A stretch of DNA of 64,000 bases. It comes from Roseimaritima multifibrata. GTDB lineage: Bacteria; Planctomycetota; Planctomycetia; Pirellulales; Pirellulaceae. The translations under genes were made by a program, and so were the position numbers. Within the stretch, counting starts at the first letter, position 1; every line of letters starts with the position of its first letter. Below the pieces are notes generated by a model. The model was not told the DNA's origin, searched no databases, and worked only from the letters and a program-made list of their open reading frames with translations. The stretch is taken from the NCBI RefSeq assembly GCF_007741495.1, contig NZ_CP036262.1, forward strand, positions 5,022,001 to 5,086,000, given 5' to 3'. Shown piece by piece: positions 22,543-32,944 of the stretch.

Positions 22543-25500
22543 GTGGCAACTTGGGAAAGCCTTCCACTTTTCTCCCACGATATTGATGGACTCCTACGCT
22601 TGGACGTTGGCCCGATGTTGAATTTGCAGCGTTATTTTGAAAATGGCGAACCGCCACGCACCAATTTTCTCGATATTCTTGAGTATTGGAGTGCGCAGCG
22701 TGTCGACCTGCCAGCTTTCCATTTTACCGATGGCGAAAATGAAACCGCCACGCTGTCCTACAAACAACTATGGGAAGAGGTCCGCGGGCTAGGGGGATAT
22801 TTACAGTCCCAGGGAGTCACACGCAATGAGCGGGTCCTGCTTCTTTATCCGCCCGGGCTGGATTTTGTCATTGGATTCTTCGCCTGCCACGCGGCCGGAG
22901 CGATCGCGGTTCCCGCCTACCCTCCACGGCGAAATCGCAAAGCGGGCCGAATCCGCTCGATCGCCCAAGACGCCTCTTCACGATTCGCCCTTTCGATCGA
23001 CTCGGTCGCCGACCAATTGGGGGGCGAAAATCGGCATCAGGACCTACAAGACATCCAGATGATCGGGACCGATCACCCGAGCAAACGCGACCTTGCCAAT
23101 TGGAAACGGCCGTCGCTCAACGCCGATGACATCGCGGTCCTACAGTACACTTCCGGTTCCACGGGGGCTCCCAAGGGAGTCATGCTGACCCATCAAAACC
23201 TGATCGCGAACTGTGCCCAAATCACTTACGCATTTGAACCGATCGGGACCAAAATCGGCGTCACTTGGCTGCCGACCTACCATGACATGGGATTGGTCGG
23301 CGGCGTCCTGCAACCGGTCTTCTTTGGCAAATCAAATGTCTTCATGAGCCCGATGACGTTTTTGCAGCACCCGGTCAAATGGCTGCGAGCCATCACGCAT
23401 TATGGTGCACACATCAGCGGAGGCCCAAACTTCGCTTACCAGTTGTGCGTCGACAAAGTCGGCACCGACGAACTGGAAGGCCTAGACCTATCGAGCTGGA
23501 AAATCGCCTTCAACGGTGCCGAACCAATCCGAGCTTCCACTCTGGAAGCGTTTGCGGAAAAGTTCGCCTCGGTTGGTTTTACACGTGAAGCTTTCCTGCC
23601 CTGTTATGGGATGGCGGAAACCACGTTGATCGTGACCGGTGGACCAAGTTCCTCACGCCCGTTCTACCGCTCGTTTGATCGCCATGCTCTGGACAACGGG
23701 GATGCGATAACAATCGATGCCAAGGATGACAAGGCGCGTCCCTTGGTCGGTTGCGGTGCAATCATTCCCGGAGAACGAATCGAAATCGTTGATCCTGAAA
23801 CCCACCAAATCCTTCCCGCTGGCAAGATTGGTGAATTCTGGATTCAGGGGCCAAGCGTCGGCAAAGGTTATTGGCAATCCGAAGAAGCGACCAAAAACAC
23901 CTTCGAAGCTCACACCGCCGACGGTGAAGGTCCGTTCCTGCGAACGGGTGACCTTGGCTTTATTTCCGAGGATCAGTTTTTTGTCAGCGGCCGTTTAAAG
24001 GACATGATCATCATTCGCGGCGTCAATCGATATCCGCAGGATATTGAACAGACCGTCGAACAAGCGAGCGATATCGTGCAAGCCGGCGCCGTGGCGGCAT
24101 TTGCGATGGAACATGAAGGGCGTGAGCAACTGGTCATTGTCGCAGAGACCGTTCGCACCCGAGACATCGACCGTGACGAACACCTGCAAGCGATCCGGCG
24201 CGCGGTGATGGCGGAACATGAATTGCCCCCGGAAGCGGTCTACTTGGTACGCAATAGCTCGGTACCCAAAACCAGCAGCGGAAAAATCCAAAGGCACGCC
24301 TGCTTCGATGCCGTCCGCAATGACACTCTAAGAGTCGTCGCGAAGTGGGTACGCTGGGAAGAAGCCCAATCTTCGGCAAGAAAAAACAGTGCCCCTGCGA
24401 TGCAAGCGGCTGGCACCAACCAGCCCAGCCTTAACGGACAAACCGTTGACGCCGATATCGTCGCTGCAGTGGTCGAACATGTGCGGAGCGTTGCTCAAGA
24501 ACGCGCCGGCCACTTGGACATCGACACCAATATCGTGCTGGATCTAGGGCTGGATTCCCTGGAACGGATGCAGATCGCTCATTCGCTGGAACAACTGTTC
24601 GACGGCCGCTTCCCTCAGGAAGTTCTCGAGCAAGTCGAAACGATTGGCGATGTGGCTCGAGCGATTGAAACGCACATGGGCAAATCGGCACTCTCCAGAA
24701 TTCGTCAACTGTCGGCGTTGGATTCTGACGAAATGCCTGCGGAGAAAAAAGAGATCACCGAAGCCTCTTACAACTTCGCTCAGTTCCCCGAATACCAGCG
24801 TCTTCAGCAAACCAAATCCCAGTTACTGATGACGGGGGTCCCGAACCCTTATTTCTCGGTCCACGAATCGGTACTGCGTGATACCACCATCGTTGATGGT
24901 AAAGAGATGGTCAGTTTTGCGGCATTCAACTACATCGGAATGTCCGGCGATCCGCAAGTCACGCAAGCGGCTCAGGAAGCTTTGCAGAAATATGGCACCA
25001 GCGTGTCCGCCAGCCGCTTGGTTTCGGGCGAGAAACCGGTCCATCGTGAACTGGAACGAAAGATCGCGGACTTTGTTGGCGTTGATTCTTCGATCACGTT
25101 TGTCAGTGGCCACGGAACCAACGAATCGACCATCGGACATCTGCTGGGACCGGGAGACTTGATCCTCCATGATTCCCTTTCGCATAACAGTATTGTCCAG
25201 GGTGCGTTGCTTTCGGGAGCGAGACGTCGTCCGTTCCAACATAATGATTTTGAAGAAGTCGACCGGATCCTACATGAATCCCGAGACCACTACCGACGTG
25301 TGATGGTCGTGGGAGAAGGGGTCTACAGCATGGACGGGGACTTCTGCGATCTGCCGGCAGCCGTTGAAGTCTGCAAACGGCATAAAGCCCTATTGATGAT
25401 CGACGAAGCCCACAGCATCGGCACGATGGGTGCGACCGGTCGCGGGATCAGCGAGCACTTTGGCATCGACCCAAGAGACGTCGATATTTGGATGGGTACG

Positions 25501-25995
25501 CTTAGCAAAGGCCTGGGATCGACGGGCGGTTACATCGCTGGCCCAAAAGAGCTGATCGAATTGCTGCAGTACACGGCCCCCGCGTTTGTGTTCGCTTGTG
25601 GACTATCGGGACCAGCCGCCGCGGCAACGCTAAAGGCCATCGAAGTCCTTGAAGCCGAACCACAACGCGTCGCTCGATTGAAAGAGAACAGCGAACTGTT
25701 CCTTTCCTTGCTGCGGAATGCCGGCGTCGCCACGGGACTTAGCGGAGGGACGCCCGTCGTCCCCGTGATCACAGGAAATTCGTTGGTGGCGCTGCGACTG
25801 TCGCACCGCATGGCACTGGATGGTGTCAGCGTGCCTCCGATCCTGTACCCCGCGGTGGAAGAATCGGCCGCGCGAGTCCGATTTTTCATCAACTGTTTGC
25901 ATACCGAAAAACAGCTGCGTGAAACCGCCGCCAAGGTGATCAAACATGCCGACGCGATGGGCCTGCTGTCCGAAAGCCCACAAGCTGCCAGTTAG
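22543..25995 (+). CDS. Fatty acyl-AMP ligase / ACP / alpha-oxoamine synthase fusion
   Basis: A 1150-residue three-domain enzyme; GTG 22543 gives this length, ATG 22615 would remove 24 residues. Residues 30-590: fatty acyl-AMP ligase with YTSGSTGAPKG (202-212), TWLPTYHDMGLVGG and the C-terminal LKDMIIIRGVNRYPQDIE. Residues 645-715: acyl carrier domain with DLGLDSLE, Ser672 for phosphopantetheine. Residues 760-1140: PLP-dependent alpha-oxoamine synthase (BioF/KBL/serine palmitoyltransferase family) with IDEAHSIGTMG and Lys989 in TLSKGLGSTGG. It would activate a fatty acid, load it on the carrier and condense it with an amino acid, as in the first step of sphingolipid-like or aminoketone lipid synthesis. 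The amino acid substrate is unknown. Confidence 0.88.
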   Translation: MATWESLPLFSHDIDGLLRLDVGPMLNLQRYFENGEPPRTNFLDILEYWSAQRVDLPAFHFTDGENETATLSYKQLWEEVRGLGGYLQSQGVTRNERVLLLYPPGLDFVIGFFACHAAGAIAVPAYPPRRNRKAGRIRSIAQDASSRFALSIDSVADQLGGENRHQDLQDIQMIGTDHPSKRDLANWKRPSLNADDIAVLQYTSGSTGAPKGVMLTHQNLIANCAQITYAFEPIGTKIGVTWLPTYHDMGLVGGVLQPVFFGKSNVFMSPMTFLQHPVKWLRAITHYGAHISGGPNFAYQLCVDKVGTDELEGLDLSSWKIAFNGAEPIRASTLEAFAEKFASVGFTREAFLPCYGMAETTLIVTGGPSSSRPFYRSFDRHALDNGDAITIDAKDDKARPLVGCGAIIPGERIEIVDPETHQILPAGKIGEFWIQGPSVGKGYWQSEEATKNTFEAHTADGEGPFLRTGDLGFISEDQFFVSGRLKDMIIIRGVNRYPQDIEQTVEQASDIVQAGAVAAFAMEHEGREQLVIVAETVRTRDIDRDEHLQAIRRAVMAEHELPPEAVYLVRNSSVPKTSSGKIQRHACFDAVRNDTLRVVAKWVRWEEAQSSARKNSAPAMQAAGTNQPSLNGQTVDADIVAAVVEHVRSVAQERAGHLDIDTNIVLDLGLDSLERMQIAHSLEQLFDGRFPQEVLEQVETIGDVARAIETHMGKSALSRIRQLSALDSDEMPAEKKEITEASYNFAQFPEYQRLQQTKSQLLMTGVPNPYFSVHESVLRDTTIVDGKEMVSFAAFNYIGMSGDPQVTQAAQEALQKYGTSVSASRLVSGEKPVHRELERKIADFVGVDSSITFVSGHGTNESTIGHLLGPGDLILHDSLSHNSIVQGALLSGARRRPFQHNDFEEVDRILHESRDHYRRVMVVGEGVYSMDGDFCDLPAAVEVCKRHKALLMIDEAHSIGTMGATGRGISEHFGIDPRDVDIWMGTLSKGLGSTGGYIAGPKELIELLQYTAPAFVFACGLSGPAAAATLKAIEVLEAEPQRVARLKENSELFLSLLRNAGVATGLSGGTPVVPVITGNSLVALRLSHRMALDGVSVPPILYPAVEESAARVRFFINCLHTEKQLRETAAKVIKHADAMGLLSESPQAAS

Positions 25996-26035
25996 CAGAG
26001 GGCGACCATCTAGCAGCATTCACACTCTCTCTCGG

Positions 26036-26165
26036 GGAGAGTGAACACTTAGCCCGGAGGGCGGCAGAAACTTGCCGGCGGCGAGGTTTCCGTTGGCTTA
26101 CGCCACGGCAAGTATCTGCCGCCCGCTGGACTAAAAGCACTGCACTCAGACTCGGGTGGGCAGCC
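26036..26165. repeat. Dispersed intergenic repeat, copy 1
   Basis: A block with GAGTGAACAC, TAGCCCGGAGGGCGGCAGA, CTTGCCG, GCCGCCCGCTGGACTAAAAG and CACTGCA recurs at 32945-33124. It contains short inverted repeats around GGCGGCAG/CTGCCGCC. The 266 bp between the preceding and following gene otherwise hold nothing I can identify. Confidence 0.7.
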
Positions 26166-26261
26166 ACTTTCACGGAGTCGCGAACCCAACTCCAACCCTA
26201 ACCCACCCCCCAAACGCTCGGTTCCTTCTCTTCAAATCCCCCTCGCCGGAAAAGACTCTCC

Positions 26262-27416
26262 ATCGAACCTGCCCTCTCCTCAGTCGATCCTGTCGAATTA
26301 GCGGCATGGCTTCGGCAGCAAGCTAGCGACCACGGATTCCATCTGTTCGGGATTACGCAGGCGGCAACTCCTAACGGTTTCCACCACCTGTCCGACTGGA
26401 TTGAGGCGGGCTACGCGGCGGAGATGGACTACATTCCCAAACGGTTGACCGCGTATGAACACCCTCGCCATGTCATGGAAGGGGCTCAGTCGCTTGTCAT
26501 GCTGGGGTTTCCGTACCGGACCAGTTCCCCACGGACGCCTGGCCCGCTGCAGGGAAGAGTCGCCAAATACGCTTGGGGATCGGCTGACTACCACGATCTA
26601 ATTCACGCGCGGCTGAAACAAATTAAAAAAACGCTGGCGAAAAACCACCCGGCGATTGGTTGTCGCGGCGTGGTCGATTCGGCTCCGCTTATGGAACGAG
26701 AGTTCGCTGAACTTGCCGGACTGGGCTGGACCGGCAAAAACACATTGCTGATCAACAAGCTGGAGGGAAGCTATTTTTTGCTTAGCTGTCTGCTGCTAGA
26801 TGTCCCCCTTCCCGCTAGCCTTCCTCATGCGACCGACCACTGTGGCACCTGCCAGCGATGCCTGGAAGCCTGTCCGACCGACGCCTTTGTTTCGCCCGGA
26901 ATCCTCGATAGCCGGCGATGCATCAGCTATCTGACGATCGAACATCGCGACCCCATCCCGCATGATCTGCGGCCCCTGATGGGGGACTGGCTTTTTGGCT
27001 GCGATGTTTGCCAAGACGTTTGTCCCTGGAATCGGCGTGGGTCGGAGGCCACCGACGAAGCGTTCGAGGCCGCCGAAGATTTAAATCCCATCGATCTACC
27101 TGGATTGTTCGAATGGGATGACGATCAATTTCGCGCACGTTTTCGCAAATCGCCACTTTGGCGGACTCGTCGTCGAGGCATTTTGCGGAATGCTGCCATT
27201 GTGCTAGGCAACCAGGGCGACCCTGCAGCGATCCCGGCACTCCGCCAGGGCTGCCTGCAAGACCCCGAATCGCTGGTCCGCGGGGCCGCTGCCTGGGCGC
27301 TGGGACAAATCGCTACGCCTGAGTCCCATGCGGTGCTAATCGGGGCAGCGGAGACCGAAATCGATCCTGAGGTCCGCGAAGAGATTTCCGCTGCGATTGC
27401 TAGCATAAAAAAATAG
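26262..27416 (+). CDS. queG: Epoxyqueuosine reductase QueG
   Basis: QueG reduces epoxyqueuosine to queuosine in tRNA, using cobalamin and two [4Fe-4S] clusters. The sequence shows the QueG N-terminus (LRQQASDHGFHLFGITQA), the central GLGWTGKNTLLIN and the ferredoxin-like clusters CGTCQRCLEACPTDAF and CDVCQDVCPWNRR. A C-terminal HEAT-like part follows (AAAWALGQIATPES). No ATG, GTG or TTG lies in frame upstream of ATG 26424, yet about 50 homologous residues precede it. ATC 26262, 7-9 bases after GGAAAAGA, gives 384 residues, the normal length. The true start is therefore unclear. Confidence 0.88.
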   Translation: MEPALSSVDPVELAAWLRQQASDHGFHLFGITQAATPNGFHHLSDWIEAGYAAEMDYIPKRLTAYEHPRHVMEGAQSLVMLGFPYRTSSPRTPGPLQGRVAKYAWGSADYHDLIHARLKQIKKTLAKNHPAIGCRGVVDSAPLMEREFAELAGLGWTGKNTLLINKLEGSYFLLSCLLLDVPLPASLPHATDHCGTCQRCLEACPTDAFVSPGILDSRRCISYLTIEHRDPIPHDLRPLMGDWLFGCDVCQDVCPWNRRGSEATDEAFEAAEDLNPIDLPGLFEWDDDQFRARFRKSPLWRTRRRGILRNAAIVLGNQGDPAAIPALRQGCLQDPESLVRGAAAWALGQIATPESHAVLIGAAETEIDPEVREEISAAIASIKK

Positions 27417-27513
27417 TTTCAAAGGGATGCCGATCCTCTCTTGGTTTAGTTTAGCCATATTGGCTAAACTGCACGCCTGCCGCAGTTCGCGGCTTTTATC
27501 CAGGGAGGGAAAC

Positions 27514-28749
27514 ATGGCTGCTGAATCATTCCGTTTTTTGCACGCAAGCGACTTTCATCTTGAGCGTCCTATGGGGGACCTTGATGAACTTCCGCCGCAC
27601 TTGCTGGAAACATTGGCCAATGCGCCATGGAAAGCAGCCGAAGCGGTTTTCGATGCGGCGATCGTTGAGAACGTCGACTTTCTGGTATTGGCAGGCGACC
27701 TTTTAAATCCAGCGATGGCAGGTCCACGTGGGATCTCGTTGCTGATCGATGGTTTCGAACGTTTAGACGCCGAAGGCATCTCGGTTTTCTGGGCAGCGGG
27801 CGAAACCGACGACCCACAAAAATGGCCGGAAGCGATTTCGTTGCCAAAAAACGTGACCCTCTTTCCACGCGGTCGAACCGAATCGATCCCTGTGGTTCGC
27901 GGCGGCAATACAATCTGCATGGTCATCGGACGCAGCAGTGAAGGGCGGTCAACCGTGCACGTTCCTTCGTATCGCATCGATCCGACGGACTATTTCACCG
28001 TGGCGATCGGAGTGGGTGGCGCGGATGCCGCTGCTCTGGCCGAAGGACGGTTTGATTACTGGGCCCTCGGCGGCCGCCATCAACGTCAAGAATTAGAAGA
28101 CGGGGCAACCGTCGGCGCGTATTACTGTGGATCACCACAAGGACGCAGCCTGGACGAACCTGGCGCCCACGGTTATTCGATCGTGGATGTCGATTCCGAC
28201 GGAAACGGACGCGTCCGCCACGTCGACTGCGACACATTCCGCTACTGCCATATCCACGGGGACGCAACCGAGATCTCCATGGCCGGCGACATTCGCCAGT
28301 TCCTCAGTCAGCGGATTCAGCGGTTGCAGCATGAACAAGGGGACCGCAACCTTCTTATCGGTTGGGATTTGGCTCTTGCCGGAGGCGACGCAATCCAAGC
28401 GGTTGGCGACCCTGCACAGCTTTTAAAATGGCTACGGCAGGAATACGGCCACGGCAAACCATCGGCTTGGACGGTCAATCTGAAAGTCCATCCGCCGAAA
28501 ACCTATCCCAAAAGCTGGCAAGAGGAAGACACGATCCTGGGCGATTTTTTACGAGTCACCGAGCGGCATCGCAAGTCCTCTGGCAGCGAATTGAACCTCA
28601 AGCCGGCAACCGAAGAACATGTCGGATTGCCCTCAACCAGCGACACCCTGCTTGCGGAACCAACCGCAACGGTAAGGGCAGAATTGCTTGACCAAGCAGC
28701 GCTCCTCGGTGTCGAACTGCTGCGTGGCGGGAAGGTCAATTTAAGTTGA
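27514..28749 (+). CDS. SbcD/YhaO-like metallophosphoesterase-family protein
   Basis: A 411-residue protein; ATG 27514 has the ribosome-binding site GGGAGGGAA. FLHASDFHLERPM at residues 6-18 is motif I of the calcineurin-like nuclease fold (D-x-H), and VLAGDLLNPA is motif II. The following GNHD and GHxH motifs of active SbcD/Mre11 are replaced by WAAGETDDP and LGGRHQRQ, so metal binding is probably incomplete. The gene lies 91 bp before a YhaN-like ATPase, the usual partner in an SbcCD/YhaON-like pair that handles DNA ends. Activity may be lost or altered. Confidence 0.8.
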   Translation: MAAESFRFLHASDFHLERPMGDLDELPPHLLETLANAPWKAAEAVFDAAIVENVDFLVLAGDLLNPAMAGPRGISLLIDGFERLDAEGISVFWAAGETDDPQKWPEAISLPKNVTLFPRGRTESIPVVRGGNTICMVIGRSSEGRSTVHVPSYRIDPTDYFTVAIGVGGADAAALAEGRFDYWALGGRHQRQELEDGATVGAYYCGSPQGRSLDEPGAHGYSIVDVDSDGNGRVRHVDCDTFRYCHIHGDATEISMAGDIRQFLSQRIQRLQHEQGDRNLLIGWDLALAGGDAIQAVGDPAQLLKWLRQEYGHGKPSAWTVNLKVHPPKTYPKSWQEEDTILGDFLRVTERHRKSSGSELNLKPATEEHVGLPSTSDTLLAEPTATVRAELLDQAALLGVELLRGGKVNLS

Positions 28750-28840
28750 TGATTCAGTATGATCGCGAGTTGGTTCACGGGTTTGCCATACGATTTGGCG
28801 AACGGACTAAAACATTCCACCGGCCAGGGAGGATCCCCCG

Positions 28841-31800
28841 GTGAAAATCCGAGACATTCAAATAGACGGCTTTGGCGTTTGGACCGGTTTATCGGTCGAT
28901 TCACTATCCGAAAACATGACGTTGTTTTACGGCCCCAATGAAGCGGGCAAAACAACGTTAATGCAGTTTGTCCGCGCGATGCTGTACGGATTCACTCCGG
29001 AACGTCGTGGGCGGTACCTCCCGCCCATTCATGGCGGGACACCCGGTGGAGCGATTCGCGTTACCGGTCCCGGTGGCGGCTACGAAATCCGCCGTCGCGC
29101 CCAATTGACCGATACCGATAGCATGGGGCAGCTAACGGTCACCGGCGCCGATGGACTAAGCCAAGGGCAGCACCGCCTGGCAAGTCTGCTGGGGCAGATC
29201 GATGAATCGATCTTCAAAAACGTATTCGCAATCGGGCTACGCGAACTGCAGGAACTAAGCACGCTTGACGACACGTCGGCCGCCGACGAACTGTACAAGC
29301 TTTCGTCGGGCCTGGACCGTGTGTCGTTGGTCGACTGCATGCGTTCGCTCCGTAACGGACGAAAAAAACTGATCGGCGCCACCGTCGCCGAAGAAGAGGA
29401 ACTAGGCCGTTTGGTCGGTTGGCAACGCCGCCGCGAAAAACTCCGCGACGAGATCGAAGACCTTACCCGCAGCGGTCGCCGCTGGACCGAACTGGCTGCA
29501 CTAAAACGAACACAACAACAAGAAATCACCCAGCTAACCGAACGAGTCTCTCGCTGGGAACATGATGGCAAAACGGTCGAAGTCGCGATTTCGGTTTACG
29601 ACATCTGGACACAGCAAGCGGCACTTCGAGAGGAAATCGAAGGATTCCAAGGGGACGCCGACCTGGCCGAGGATGCCCCTGCGCAGTTAGAGCAACTAAA
29701 CGGTCAACTGGAAGAACGCAAACAGAAGCTTGAAGACCTCAAGCAAAAACGCCGTGAACTGCGTGAAAAAGCAGAGAACCTGCCACTCAGCCGCCGCCTG
29801 ACCGACATGCAGGGCCGGATCGATGCGGCCAGCCAACAAGGTACCTGGATCGAAGCCCTTCAAGAACAAATCGATTCGCTTGACGGTCAAATCGCCAAAG
29901 CCGAACAGCAATTGGAAGCGGATGCCGAGAAACTAGGCCTGGACGAAGAAGATCGCTTGGCGTTGCTGGACGGCAAACAATCGGCCGTCCCCGATCTCTC
30001 GCGTGCGACTTTATCCGCCCTCTCTGAACCTGCCAAGAATGTCAAAGACCATACGTTCCGGCTGCGGCAGTCGCGTGAAGAAGGCTTGCGAGACAAAAAG
30101 GAAGTTGAGCGTTTAGAGATCAAACTTGGCGAAACCCTGGAACACGCTCACGCCACCGATCTGCAACTTGCCTTGAAACGACAGGGCGAAGCGATCGCCT
30201 CCATTCGGCAGTGCATCCAGACCGAAGAACACCTGGAAAAACTGAAACGCCACTACCGCGAACTGGAAAAAGAGTCGCTTGATCTGGCGACCGACCAAGC
30301 ACTCCCCATCGAACGAACCATCCTGCTGTTCCTTCCCTTTGTGCTGGGAGGAATGAGCTTCCTTTATGGGCTGTTCCATCTGTTTGGATGGACTGCCATG
30401 GTGGAATCGCCGTCCAACAATACGGGCATGTTATGCATCATGTTCGGGATCCTCGCGCTCGGTTGGTATTACTTTATCCGCGAACGGGGCGACCGTGGCA
30501 CGTCGCTCGACCTGGAAGACTGCGAACGTCAAATCGATACGCTGCGTCACCAGGTTCGCGAAGTCGAAATCGAACGGGATGAACTGCAGCGATTGCTCCC
30601 CCCGGGAAACGGTTCCTTGGAAACGCGACTGCGTGAAGCCGAAGAACTTCTTGCCGAACTAGAAAACGCCCTGCCGCACTACCACAGCCACTTGGCCGCG
30701 ACCCAGCGTCTAGCGACCAGTCGCAAACGGGCCGAAGCCGCTTCCAATGGTCTGAAGGATGCTCGCCTGCAGTGGCAAAAAACGCTTGAGCAGCTTGGTT
30801 TAAGCGAATCGCTCTCGCCCAGCAGCATTCGCAAACTGAGCGAAGGTTACGAAACCTTGATGGCCAGTCGCCGCCGGGTCCAAGAACTGGAAAACGAACG
30901 ATCGCAACGACGGCGTGAACTCCAGGCCCTAGCTAAGCGGATCGAAGGGTTATACCTCGAAGCCGTCGGTCCAGAAGCCGACGCTGGTGTCGCGACGAAA
31001 CCGGCCCGCGAATGGGAGGACGAAGTCGATTCGGATCGAAATCCGCACGAATCGAAATTGAATTCGAAATCCAAGCAGCCTCCGAAACCGGAAACCACCG
31101 CAGGCCCGCCACTCCGCAAAGATCCGCTCGGCCAGCTCAATCACTTGAACGAAGAACTCTCGCGACAACAGCACTGGATCAAACGTCGCCGAGAATTGAT
31201 CGAACAGGACCATCAGTACAAGAAACAGCAAGCCGCTTTGGTCCGCGCCATCGAACGCTCGGAACAAAACAGGCGATCGCTATGGGCGAAATGTGGGGTT
31301 GCCACGTCCGACCAATTCTATGCCTTGGTCGATCGCAAAAACAAGGTAAACCAAACGACCGAGAAAGCAGACAAACTGCAAGAACAGTTCCGCAAAATGA
31401 TCGGCAACCAAGTCGATTACGACGAAGTCGTCGAACAGTTGCAGGATGCGAAGCAAACCGATTTGGAATCGCGTTGGGAACGGATCTCACAGCAGATCAC
31501 CCAGTCGCAACAACGAATCGACGCGCTCCGCACCAAGCAGGGCGAACTATCGCAGGAAATGAAACAGCTGTGCGAAAGCACCCGTCTTGCCTCTGCTCAA
31601 TTGGAACTGGGCTGTGTCGAACGGCAAATTGAAGGCTTGGCGCGACGCTGGCAAACGCTGGCCATGACCAGCTGCCTGTTGGAAGACGTCTGCAAAACGG
31701 TTGAAAATGAGCGTCAACCCGAAACGCTACGTGAAGCGTCCGGCTTCTTAGCGCAATTGACCGACGGCAAATACACTCGCATCTGGACTCCTCTGGGAAC

Positions 31801-32809
31801 CAACTGCCTGAACATCGATGCCAGCGAAGGTGGATCGCTTCGACTGGAAGTCCTCAGCCGCGGCACACGTGAAGCGGTCTTTATTGCCCTGCGTCTTTCG
31901 CTTGCCGCTGCCTATTCACGTCGTGGTGTCATGCTGCCGCTTGTCCTGGACGATGTTTTGGTCAACTTTGACCGAACTCGAGCCCTGCATGCTGCACGCA
32001 CGTTGCAAACGTTTGCGGAACTGGGGCACCAGGTGATGATGTTCACCTGCCATGAACACATTGCCGACATCTTCCATGAAATCGGCTCGGAAGTGCGTCT
32101 GCTTCCCGAACAGGGAGCCCCTGGTGCGGCAACCATCATGGAACCGCCCGAATACGAAGAAGACGAAGAGGAGTACGCCGAGTACATCGAAGAGGAGTCG
32201 GAGCCCGAACCCGAGCCGGCACCTGAACCAGAACCGGTTGCTGAAATCGAACCAGAGCCGGAACCCGAACCGGAACCTGCTCCACAACCACCACCGGCTC
32301 CGGTCGTAATCATTCAGCCGCCCGCCCCCAAGCCAGTGCCACCACGGCAGCCGGTTGCGCCACCTCCTCCACCACCACGCCCTGAACCGGTTGTCCGCAA
32401 ACCGGAACCTCGCCCAGAACCGGTCCGACCAGCGCCCCGCCCGGAACCGGTTCGTCCCGAACCACCCGTAGCGCCCGAACCGGTCTACAAGGCTCCAGAG
32501 CCCGAACCGGTCTATGAACAAGAATCGGCTATCGACTGGATGTGGTACGAACGTGAAGAAGCAGACCTACCAGCTCCGGAAACGTTCCAACGGCGTGAAG
32601 AAGAGATCCAGGAAGACCGCCCTAGGGATGAATCGGAAACCGAAGCGATGCGAAGAGCCTTAGCACAAGTCGAAGCGGCTGGTGCAAACCACCACTGGGC
32701 CCCCGAAGGGGAGTCGCAGAATCCTGAATCACCTTCCAATAACATGGAACCGCAGGATGAAGCATGGTGGGACAAACAAAGGTCACTGAACGGCAAAGCC
32801 CCGAAATAG
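28841..32809 (+). CDS. YhaN/SbcC-like ATPase with membrane segment and Pro/Glu-rich tail
   Basis: A 1322-residue coiled-coil ATPase with GTG 28841 and AGGGAGGAT as ribosome-binding site. Walker A FYGPNEAGKTT is at residues 29-39 and Walker B LVLDDVLVNFD at about 1034-1044. Between them lie long Q/E/R/L-rich coiled coils. Two adjoining hydrophobic helices near residues 493-518 and 530-546 interrupt the coil, as in YhaN-type proteins, and suggest membrane attachment. After the ATPase head, residues 1116-1230 are dominated by PEPEP and PAP repeats, a disordered spacer, before a short acidic end. The partner is the SbcD-like gene upstream. The tail is unusual for this family. Confidence 0.85.
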   Translation: MKIRDIQIDGFGVWTGLSVDSLSENMTLFYGPNEAGKTTLMQFVRAMLYGFTPERRGRYLPPIHGGTPGGAIRVTGPGGGYEIRRRAQLTDTDSMGQLTVTGADGLSQGQHRLASLLGQIDESIFKNVFAIGLRELQELSTLDDTSAADELYKLSSGLDRVSLVDCMRSLRNGRKKLIGATVAEEEELGRLVGWQRRREKLRDEIEDLTRSGRRWTELAALKRTQQQEITQLTERVSRWEHDGKTVEVAISVYDIWTQQAALREEIEGFQGDADLAEDAPAQLEQLNGQLEERKQKLEDLKQKRRELREKAENLPLSRRLTDMQGRIDAASQQGTWIEALQEQIDSLDGQIAKAEQQLEADAEKLGLDEEDRLALLDGKQSAVPDLSRATLSALSEPAKNVKDHTFRLRQSREEGLRDKKEVERLEIKLGETLEHAHATDLQLALKRQGEAIASIRQCIQTEEHLEKLKRHYRELEKESLDLATDQALPIERTILLFLPFVLGGMSFLYGLFHLFGWTAMVESPSNNTGMLCIMFGILALGWYYFIRERGDRGTSLDLEDCERQIDTLRHQVREVEIERDELQRLLPPGNGSLETRLREAEELLAELENALPHYHSHLAATQRLATSRKRAEAASNGLKDARLQWQKTLEQLGLSESLSPSSIRKLSEGYETLMASRRRVQELENERSQRRRELQALAKRIEGLYLEAVGPEADAGVATKPAREWEDEVDSDRNPHESKLNSKSKQPPKPETTAGPPLRKDPLGQLNHLNEELSRQQHWIKRRRELIEQDHQYKKQQAALVRAIERSEQNRRSLWAKCGVATSDQFYALVDRKNKVNQTTEKADKLQEQFRKMIGNQVDYDEVVEQLQDAKQTDLESRWERISQQITQSQQRIDALRTKQGELSQEMKQLCESTRLASAQLELGCVERQIEGLARRWQTLAMTSCLLEDVCKTVENERQPETLREASGFLAQLTDGKYTRIWTPLGTNCLNIDASEGGSLRLEVLSRGTREAVFIALRLSLAAAYSRRGVMLPLVLDDVLVNFDRTRALHAARTLQTFAELGHQVMMFTCHEHIADIFHEIGSEVRLLPEQGAPGAATIMEPPEYEEDEEEYAEYIEEESEPEPEPAPEPEPVAEIEPEPEPEPEPAPQPPPAPVVIIQPPAPKPVPPRQPVAPPPPPPRPEPVVRKPEPRPEPVRPAPRPEPVRPEPPVAPEPVYKAPEPEPVYEQESAIDWMWYEREEADLPAPETFQRREEEIQEDRPRDESETEAMRRALAQVEAAGANHHWAPEGESQNPESPSNNMEPQDEAWWDKQRSLNGKAPK

Positions 32810-32944
32810 CGAGGCGACCTAAGATCAAGCCGCAACCGTTTTCGAAGCGAGTTGTTGGTAGCCTTTTTGAGAAAACGTTCTTTCGCGGGGGACGTGAAAT
32901 CTATAAATGAAGGGTTTGCAGCCGTTGACGAGTCTAGTTGGGCC

